A stretch of 5,107 nt of DNA from Calditenuis sp032249575 (GTDB lineage Archaea; Thermoproteota; Nitrososphaeria_A; Caldarchaeales; Calditenuaceae). The notes beneath the pieces were generated by a model. It saw only the letters and a program-made list of their open reading frames with translations. It was not told the origin of the DNA and did not search any database. The position numbers and the translations under genes were made by a program. Location: NCBI GenBank assembly GCA_032249575.1, contig JAVVHL010000085.1, positions 1-5,107 on the forward strand. Reading direction: 5' to 3'. This document shows positions 1-4,268 of this stretch, piece by piece (position 1 is the stretch's first letter; each line of letters begins with the position of its first letter).

Positions 1-155
1 CTCCCATGGGATCGGGCCAGGGTCGGGACGGGAGGGAACCCTGAGACCTCCAAAGGAGGAGGCCCCTTAGAATAGAGTTTCTCTAAAGGAGAGTACCTGT
101 GATGTCTGAAGAGCCTGGTGAATGAGTCCAGTAGGACGTCGATGACGGGCATCAT
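1..155 (-). CDS. Partial unrecognised protein, open at left window edge
   Basis: An uninterrupted minus-strand frame runs from an ATG-ATG pair (155-153, 152-150) to the left edge, about 51 codons. The peptide starts MMPVIDVLLDSFTRLFRHHR and continues with a proline-rich stretch (PPPLEVSGFPPVPTL). An in-frame stop TAA lies a short way upstream of the ATG pair, so the start is bracketed; a TTG between the two is an alternative start. A TATA-like stretch at 178-189 lies about 29 bases before the ATG, which would give an almost leaderless mRNA, common in archaea. Third positions favour G/C, but less strongly than in the neighbouring genes, and the first half resembles coding sequence more than the second. 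I recognise no domain, and the C-terminus lies outside the window. It could be a real small or longer gene, or chance openness in G+C-rich DNA. Confidence 0.4.
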   Translation of the reverse strand, partial: MMPVIDVLLDSFTRLFRHHRYSPLEKLYSKGPPPLEVSGFPPVPTLARSHG

Positions 156-177
156 GGCCAGAGACCATCCCAAAAGG

Positions 178-189
178 CCTTAAGTAAAA
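178..189 (-). promoter_or_regulatory. Possible TATA box for the left-edge frame
   Basis: On the minus strand this reads TTTTACTTAAGG, an A/T-rich island in otherwise G+C-rich DNA. It is centred about 29 bases upstream of the ATG at 155, close to the usual archaeal TATA-to-start-site distance, so transcription could begin almost at the start codon. The match to a crenarchaeal TATA box is weak and rests on position alone. Confidence 0.3.
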
Positions 190-200
190 CTTGTCAGTCC

Positions 201-225
201 GAGAAGAAATATGAAAGGAGATAAA
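201..225 (-). terminator. Possible T-rich terminator after tRNA-Phe
   Basis: Read on the minus strand, about 32-56 bases beyond the tRNA 3' end, the DNA becomes pyrimidine-rich with short T-runs (CTTTAT, then CTCCTTTCATATTTCTTCTC). Archaeal RNA polymerase commonly stops at T-rich stretches on the non-template strand without needing a hairpin. The position between the tRNA and the next minus-strand frame supports this, but no long T-run is present. Confidence 0.35.
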
Positions 226-256
226 GTTGGAGTTCACGATTGCTATTATTGTCCTA

Positions 257-328
257 TGCCCCGGGTGGGATTCGAACCCACGACCTACCGGTCTTCAGCC
301 GGTCGCTCTCCCGCTGAGCTACCGGGGC
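257..328 (-). tRNA. tRNA-Phe (anticodon GAA)
   Basis: Read on the minus strand this is a complete 72-base cloverleaf. The 7-bp acceptor stem GCCCCGG/CCGGGGC is perfectly paired. The D arm is closed by GCTC/GAGC. The anticodon stem ACCGG/CCGGT holds the loop CTGAAGA, giving anticodon GAA at 296-294. A five-base variable loop follows, then a T arm GTGGG-TTCGAAT-CCCAC. The discriminator is A (257), as expected for tRNA-Phe. The next genomic bases are TAG, so the 3' CCA is not encoded and must be added by the CCA-adding enzyme. There is no intron. The anticodon arm and the GGCTGAAGACC core match archaeal tRNA-Phe genes. All-G-C acceptor pairing fits a thermophilic host. Confidence 0.97.
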
Positions 329-350
329 CCTCTGAGTGGAAACCGAACGA

Positions 351-359
351 ATTTAAAAA
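351..359 (-). promoter_or_regulatory. TATA box of the tRNA-Phe gene
   Basis: On the minus strand the sequence TTTTTAAAT is centred 27 bases upstream of the first base of the mature tRNA. That is the canonical archaeal TATA-to-start distance, so transcription probably starts at or very near the mature 5' end. The surrounding DNA is less A/T-rich, which makes the element stand out. Confidence 0.65.
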
Positions 360-428
360 CCGTTAAACCCGGCAGCAGAACCCATACTACCCTAGGTGAT
401 CCTTGCACGTGTTGTTGACAACCCCGCC

Positions 429-531
429 GTCGTTCAGCGCAAAGATGGGGTAACGCGAATTCGTTGATGCCCTTTCAGCCATCGCTTGACGGGAATGGGT
501 TGATGTCGTTCGCGACGGGGAAACCCGAATT
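429..531. repeat. Imperfect direct repeat, two copies about 70 bp apart
   Basis: The 18-mer at 444-461 (GATGGGGTAACGCGAATT) recurs at 514-531 (GACGGGGAAACCCGAATT) with 15 of 18 bases identical. Each copy is preceded by GTCGTTC (429-435 and 505-511), with different spacing. A related GTTGATG also occurs twice (463-469 and 499-505). The pattern looks like an old local duplication or two binding sites for the same factor; the sequence does not say which. Confidence 0.5.
497..526 (+). other. Hairpin with TTCG loop and kink-turn-like internal loop
   Basis: GGGTT (497-501) pairs with AACCC (522-526), and GTCG (505-508) pairs with CGAC (513-516) around a TTCG loop. The internal loop has GAT on the 5' side and GGGGA on the 3' side, which could form tandem sheared G-A pairs (502 with 521, 503 with 520) next to a three-G bulge. 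That resembles an L7Ae-bound kink-turn, apart from one extra base (504). No box C/D or H/ACA signature around it could be completed, so its status as an RNA element is uncertain and the strand is inferred from the G-A pairs. Confidence 0.3.
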
Positions 532-561
532 TTACGGCAAGAATTGTTACAAGAACTTCAC

Positions 562-574
562 ATTAAGAGAAAAT
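562..574 (-). terminator. Possible T-rich terminator of ATPase subunit K
   Basis: About 30-40 bases beyond the subunit K stop codon, the minus strand reads ATTTTCTCTTAAT. Such T-rich tracts are typical archaeal terminators. It is the first T-rich tract downstream of the gene. Confidence 0.45.
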
Positions 575-601
575 GTCGTGTGATGAACGGCGGGACAGCC
601 C

Positions 602-898
602 TCAGGACGTCAGGATGAAGAAGGCTATGGCGATGCCGTAGATGGCAAGGGCCTCGGCGAAGGCTGCGATGATGATCGCAACGGTTCGGAGCTCGGGCCT
701 CTCTGCGGAGGCAGCCAGACCGGCAGAACCAGCCCTCGAGATGGCGAATCCGGAAGCAGCAACGGCCGCCGCGAACGCTATCGCTGCAGAGAGAGCCTTG
801 TCCACAACCGCCGCACCACCGGCCTCAGCTGCGAAGCCCAGCTGGATCGTCCACGAGGCCACCAGCAATGCGGGAAACAGCAGACGTAACGTCCTCAT
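602..898 (-). CDS. atpK: A-type ATP synthase subunit K (c-ring proteolipid)
   Basis: This 98-residue protein is the membrane rotor subunit of the archaeal A-type ATP synthase; copies form the ring that carries ions across the membrane. Residues 1-25 are a hydrophobic leader with positive charges at positions 2 and 5 and an alanine-rich end (GFAAEA), like the signal-type leaders of some archaeal proteolipids. Two transmembrane hairpin helices follow: about 34-63 (Ala/Gly-rich) and 72-97. The polar loop between them contains ERPEL (66-70), which contacts the central stalk. The ion-binding carboxylate is Glu82 in FAEALAIYG. It is a simple two-helix, one-carboxylate subunit of normal length. No other ATPase subunit is adjacent, so it is transcribed alone here. 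A TATA box at 928-935 gives a leader of about 7 bases before the ATG at 898. Family assignment is firm; the leader being cleaved is inferred. Confidence 0.93.
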   Translation of the reverse strand: MRTLRLLFPALLVASWTIQLGFAAEAGGAAVVDKALSAAIAFAAAVAASGFAISRAGSAGLAASAERPELRTVAIIIAAFAEALAIYGIAIAFFILTS

Positions 899-927
899 GG
901 GTTTTCGCGATTATCCGATACGGGCTA

Positions 928-935
928 CTTTTAAA
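928..935 (-). promoter_or_regulatory. TATA box of ATPase subunit K
   Basis: On the minus strand this reads TTTAAAAG, centred about 33 bases upstream of the subunit K ATG. Transcription would start near 905 and leave a leader of only a few bases, as is usual in archaea. The core TTTTAAA is palindromic and could in principle be read both ways, but no suitable plus-strand start lies at the right distance. Confidence 0.55.
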
Positions 936-987
936 CCTCGTGACAGACGGATTCGACATGAGCGATGGCGATCGGAGGCATCGCCTG

Positions 988-1000
988 GAAAGGGATAAAT
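988..1000 (+). promoter_or_regulatory. BRE/TATA promoter of ribosomal protein P1
   Basis: A purine-rich BRE-like GAAAGG is followed by GATAAAT, ending 33 bases before the P1 ATG at 1034. Transcription would start near 1022-1025, leaving a short leader that carries the G-rich GGGGTAGGG just before the ATG. The placement argues against any start upstream of 1034. The AAAGGGATA core is repeated before alaS. Confidence 0.55.
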
Positions 1001-1033
1001 GATCGCTGGACGCAACCTCACGGGGTAGGGAAG

Positions 1034-1351
1034 ATGGAGTACGTCTACGCGGCACTGCTCCTCCACAGGCTCGGAAAGCCGATCGACGAGCAGAGCGTCA
1101 GGAGGGTTGTGGAGGCCGCTGGAGGGACGGTCGACGAGGTGAGGCTGAAGTCGCTGGTGGCGGCCCTTCAGGGGATCAACATCGACGAGGTCCTCAGGAG
1201 CGCAGCCGCCGCACCGGTCGTCGCGGCACCGGTAGCGACACAGGCCGCAACCGCTCCAGCACCTGCTGCAGAGGCAGCTCCCAAGGAGGAGAAGAAGGAG
1301 GAAAAGAGAGAGGAGGAGGCCCTCTCAGGGCTGGCGGCCCTCTTCGGCTGA
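1034..1351 (+). CDS. rpl12: Ribosomal stalk protein P1 (archaeal L12)
   Basis: This 105-residue acidic protein forms dimers that bind the C-terminal helix of L10 on the large ribosomal subunit and recruit elongation and other translation factors. It begins MEYVYAALLLHRLGKPIDE, the typical archaeal P1 start. Residues 1-57 are the helical dimerisation and L10-binding domain. Residues 57-83 are a flexible Ala/Pro hinge, 84-95 a charged Glu/Lys segment, and the end EALSGLAALFG is the conserved factor-binding tail. Length is normal for the family. The frame is open further upstream (to an ATG at 965), but the family N-terminus, the promoter at 988-1000 and the G-rich GGGGTAGGG at 1022-1030 all choose 1034. 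Its usual partner L10 lies in this window on the opposite strand beyond alaS, rather than directly upstream as in most archaea. Confidence 0.97.
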   Translation: MEYVYAALLLHRLGKPIDEQSVRRVVEAAGGTVDEVRLKSLVAALQGINIDEVLRSAAAAPVVAAPVATQAATAPAPAAEAAPKEEKKEEKREEEALSGLAALFG

Positions 1352-1394
1352 CCGACCCTCCACGAAAATTTACTTGGTCCTCAATCGGATCGCC

Positions 1395-1399
1395 TTTTT
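1395..1399 (+). terminator. T-run terminator after P1
   Basis: A run of five T (in CGCCTTTTTCAG) lies 44 bases beyond the P1 stop codon, in a 133-bp gap before alaS. With a second short T-run (TTTT, 1424-1427) it could end the P1 transcript, at least partly. This would let the abundant stalk protein be expressed at a higher level than the synthetase downstream. Read-through into alaS cannot be excluded. Confidence 0.4.
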
Positions 1400-1443
1400 C
1401 AGTGCGGATCCCTGACGCCGAAGTTTTCCCTCAGTCCCTGCCA

Positions 1444-1458
1444 GAAAAGGGATATCTT
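1444..1458 (+). promoter_or_regulatory. Probable alaS promoter
   Basis: GAAAAGGGATATCTT contains an A-rich BRE-like segment and a GATATCTT TATA-like box centred about 30 bases before the TTG start of alaS. Transcription would begin near 1480, only a few bases upstream of the start codon. The nine-base core AAAGGGATA is identical to that in the P1 promoter (989-997). Confidence 0.45.
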
Positions 1459-1484
1459 GTGAGAGGGCACAACATCGTGAGGAA

Positions 1485-4268
1485 TTGGAGTTCGACGAGA
1501 GCCACTACCGGACCGGATACCTCGTCGAGAGGGGCTTCGTGAGGAGGAGGTGCCGGGTCTGCGGGAAGCACTTCTGGACGCTGGACCCGGATAGGGATAC
1601 GTGCAACGAGGCTCCCTGCGTGCCCTACGACTTCATAGGAAGGCCTCCGACCTCGAGGAGTTACTCGCTCGACGGCATGAGGGATGCCTTCATAGGCTTC
1701 TTCGAGGAGCGCGGACACGCTCCGATTGCTCCGTACCCTGTCGTTCCGAGGTGGAGGAGGGACCTCTTCCTCGTATCGGCCAGCATCGTCGACTTCCAGC
1801 CCCACGTCACATCGGGCCTGATGGAGCCGCCCGCCAACCCGCTGGTCGTGAGCCAGCCCTGCATCAGGCTGGTCGACGTGGACAAGGTAGGCCTCACGCT
1901 CGGAAGGCACATGACGGTCTTCGAGATGGGAGGGGCCCACGCCTTCAACTTCCCTGGGAGGGAGGTCTACTGGAAGGACAGGACCGTGGAGCTCTGCTCC
2001 GAGTTCCTCGAGAGGCTCGGCGTGAAGGAGGAAGACGTCGTCTACAAGGAGGGGGTCTGGAGCGGCGGGGGCAACGCGGGTCCCTGCTTCGAGGTGAACG
2101 TCGGAGGACTGGAGGTCGCAACGCTCGTCTTCATGAGCTACAGGGTCACGGACGGAGAGCTGGAGGAGCTTCCCGTCAGGACCGTCGACACGGGCTACGG
2201 TATAGAGCGCTTCACTTGGCTGAGCAACGGAACGCCCACCGCCTTCGAGGTCGTCTACGCCGACGTGATCCCGAAGGCTTCCGAGCTCCTCGGGAGGTAC
2301 GAGGTCGACAGGGAGTTCCTGATGCGTTACGGCAGGTACTCGGCTTGGATACAGCCTGGAGGGGAGGTTACGGTCTCGGAGGCGAGGAGGAGGGCCGCTG
2401 AGCTGGCCGGCGTAAGCCTCGAGGACGTCCTCGAGGACCTTCAGGCCCTCGAGAGGTTCTACGCTTCACTTGACTACTCCAAGTCCATCGCCTTCATCCT
2501 CTCCGAGGGCGTCGTCCCGTCCAACACCAAGGTCGGGTACCTCGCACGCCTCCTGATCAGGAGGCTCTACAGGACGCTCGCCTACCTCAACGCACAGGAC
2601 AGGGTCCTCGACCTCTTGGACCTGCAGCTGAGGCACTGGGGAAGGAGGTTCAGGCAGCTGCTCGAGGCGAGGGAAGACGTTCTGGAGCTGGTAGACTACG
2701 AGGTGAGGAGGTTCGCGGAGACGCTGGAGAAGGGCACGCAGCAGCTGGAGAGGATGCTGAGGGAGCTGAAGGCGAGGGGAGGGGCAGTGACGACGGAGAC
2801 GATGATCAAGCTCTACGACGAGCGCGGACTGCCTCCGGATCTGGTGCGGGAGGTGGCGGGGAGGCTGGGGGTGAAGGTGGAGGCACCCGAGAACGTCCAG
2901 GAGATAGTCGCTGCGATGCACCTCACCGAGTCCCAGAGGCAGGAGCAGCAGGACCCGAGGGAGGGCAGGGCGCGGGCCCTGATCAAGGGACTGCCGGCGA
3001 CGGAGAGGCTCTACTACCAGGACCAGTACAGGACAGAGTTCGAGGCGAGGGTGCTCGCTGCAGCGGACGGCATGGTTGTGCTCGACGCCACGTGCTTCTA
3101 CCCTGAGGGAGGGGGGCAAGTGGCCGATACCGGAACGATCTACCACAGCAGGGGCGAGTGCAAAGTGGTGGACGTCCAGTCCTACGACGGCGTCATCGTA
3201 CACTTCGTAGATGGCCTTCTGCCTTCACCCGGTGAGGTCGTCAGGGGCTCGGTCGACAGGGAGAGGAGGCTCAGCATCATGCGCCACCACACCGCGACGC
3301 ACATACTGATCGGGACAGTCAGGAGGGTCCTCGGAAGGCACGCGTGGCAGATGGGCGCGAGGAAGGAGGAGAGGAGGGCGAGGCTCGACGTCAGCCACCA
3401 CAAGCCGCTGACCCCGGAGGACGTTGCCAGGATAGAGAGGGTGGCGAACGAGGTGGTGGCCAAGAGGTTGCCCGTTGAGGTCAGGTGGTACGACAGGCAC
3501 GAGGCCGAGAGGCTCTTCGGCTTCACGCTTTACCAGGGAGGAGAGGCGCCTGCAGGTCAGGTCAGGGTCGTGAACATCCAAGGCTGGGACGCCGAGGCCT
3601 GCGGTGGGACCCACTGCGCCAACACCTCGGAGGTCGGGTTCATCAAGGTCATCGGGACCGAGAAGATCGCTGACGGCGTCGTGAGGATCGAGTTCGCTGC
3701 CGGGCCCGCTGCCCTCGAGTACGTCCAGTCTAAGATCTCGGAGCTTGAGGAAAGGGCGGAGCGTTCTGAGAAGGCAGAGCGTGAGATCAGCACCTTCGCC
3801 GAGAAACTGTTCAGATCCATGGAGGCAGAAGATCCTACGGACCCTGCCAGGCACCTGGAGTACGTGAGGGCCCACTACTCGGCGGCGGCGAGGTACTGGT
3901 TCTCCTTCAGGAAGTACCAGAAGGAGGAGGAAGTGGAGGGGGTGAGGGTGATCTTCGACTTCACGAGGTCCAGAAACGAGCTGCTGATCGATGAGATGCT
4001 CCAGCAGGTCTCGACCTTGCAGTTCCCAGCCGTCGTTCTCCTGATCAGATCGGTTGACGACCGCCTCGAGTTCCGCGCTTCGCTGAACAGGCAGGCCCTC
4101 AACCTCGGCCTATCACCGGCCGAATTGGCCCAGCGCATGAGCGGGTGGAGGGGGGACGTGAGGGTAGAGGCCTCGGAGAGAGGGCTGAAGGGCGAGGTGA
4201 CAGGGACGAAGGTCGGAGAACTTTACAGCGCCTTCACCGATGCGATAAGGAGCCTCAGGCGCCGATGA
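1485..4268 (+). CDS. alaS: Alanyl-tRNA synthetase, archaeal type
   Basis: This 927-residue class II enzyme attaches alanine to tRNA-Ala in the cytosol and hydrolyses mischarged Ser- or Gly-tRNA-Ala. An archaeal N-terminal cysteine cluster (C23, C26, C40, C45) probably binds zinc. The catalytic domain (about 60-260) has the motif-2 region GRHMTVFEMGG (140-150), GGNAGPCFEV (195-204) and motif 3 GYGIERF (238-243). N347 in VPSN and D445 in YDERGLPPD correspond to the pair that reads the G3-U70 base pair. The editing domain (about 505-740) has CFYPEGGGQ (537-545) and zinc ligands H602, H606, C706 and H710 (HHTATH, CGGTH). A Lys/Glu-rich, coiled-coil-like segment (about 745-785) leads to the C-Ala domain, whose usual glycine-rich motif is not visible. 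The start is TTG: the frame has no ATG/GTG back to a stop at 1413, the residues match crenarchaeal AlaRS starts, and GAGG lies just upstream, though only two bases away. It overlaps L10 tail to tail. Confidence 0.97.
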   Translation: MEFDESHYRTGYLVERGFVRRRCRVCGKHFWTLDPDRDTCNEAPCVPYDFIGRPPTSRSYSLDGMRDAFIGFFEERGHAPIAPYPVVPRWRRDLFLVSASIVDFQPHVTSGLMEPPANPLVVSQPCIRLVDVDKVGLTLGRHMTVFEMGGAHAFNFPGREVYWKDRTVELCSEFLERLGVKEEDVVYKEGVWSGGGNAGPCFEVNVGGLEVATLVFMSYRVTDGELEELPVRTVDTGYGIERFTWLSNGTPTAFEVVYADVIPKASELLGRYEVDREFLMRYGRYSAWIQPGGEVTVSEARRRAAELAGVSLEDVLEDLQALERFYASLDYSKSIAFILSEGVVPSNTKVGYLARLLIRRLYRTLAYLNAQDRVLDLLDLQLRHWGRRFRQLLEAREDVLELVDYEVRRFAETLEKGTQQLERMLRELKARGGAVTTETMIKLYDERGLPPDLVREVAGRLGVKVEAPENVQEIVAAMHLTESQRQEQQDPREGRARALIKGLPATERLYYQDQYRTEFEARVLAAADGMVVLDATCFYPEGGGQVADTGTIYHSRGECKVVDVQSYDGVIVHFVDGLLPSPGEVVRGSVDRERRLSIMRHHTATHILIGTVRRVLGRHAWQMGARKEERRARLDVSHHKPLTPEDVARIERVANEVVAKRLPVEVRWYDRHEAERLFGFTLYQGGEAPAGQVRVVNIQGWDAEACGGTHCANTSEVGFIKVIGTEKIADGVVRIEFAAGPAALEYVQSKISELEERAERSEKAEREISTFAEKLFRSMEAEDPTDPARHLEYVRAHYSAAARYWFSFRKYQKEEEVEGVRVIFDFTRSRNELLIDEMLQQVSTLQFPAVVLLIRSVDDRLEFRASLNRQALNLGLSPAELAQRMSGWRGDVRVEASERGLKGEVTGTKVGELYSAFTDAIRSLRRR
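4255..4268. other. 14-bp convergent overlap of alaS and L10 3' ends
   Basis: The L10 stop (TGA, 4257-4255 on the minus strand) lies inside the last codons of alaS, and the alaS stop (TGA, 4266-4268) lies inside the last codons of L10. Neither strand shows a T-rich terminator nearby, so each transcript must run some distance into the other gene and the two mRNAs would be complementary at their 3' ends. Confidence 0.9.

Larger units (their letters stand above)
330..601. other. Gene-free stretch between tRNA-Phe and ATPase subunit K
   Basis: No convincing coding frame lies here. The upstream side (about 340-366) carries the tRNA promoter. A short inverted repeat GTTGT-TG-ACAAC sits at 411-422. 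The middle holds an imperfect direct repeat (429-461 and 505-531) and a hairpin with a TTCG loop (497-526). The right part (about 562-574) is T-rich on the minus strand and probably ends the ATPase subunit K transcript. An unannotated small RNA between 420 and 540 is possible, but no archaeal RNA family could be named from the sequence. Confidence 0.6.

Noticed and set aside
227..418. Plus-strand frame of 63 codons containing GWDSNPRPTGLQPVALPLSYRG
   Set aside because: It is the antisense of the tRNA-Phe gene; this peptide is a well-known artefact of reading tRNA genes backwards.
580..605. GTGATGA (580-586), an exact box C sequence, as the start of a C/D guide RNA
   Set aside because: No CUGA box D or internal D'/C' pair follows at a suitable distance before the ATPase subunit K coding region.
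642..998. Plus-strand frame of 118 codons opposite ATPase subunit K
   Set aside because: It is an Ala-rich shadow of the subunit K gene on the other strand, and it runs across the divergent promoter region.
965..1033. Upstream ATG (965) as the start of P1
   Set aside because: The extra residues (MAIGGIAWKG...) are not part of the P1 family, and the promoter at 988-1000 lies inside them; 1034 gives the typical MEYVYAALLLH start.
2466..3203. Long antisense frame of 245 codons inside alaS
   Set aside because: It is a shadow of a G+C-rich gene with strong third-position bias; the peptide is Leu/Pro/Arg/His-rich and shows no domain. The same applies to the antisense frames at 1431-1940, 3182-3526 and 3225-3875 and the plus-strand frame at 1601-2401.
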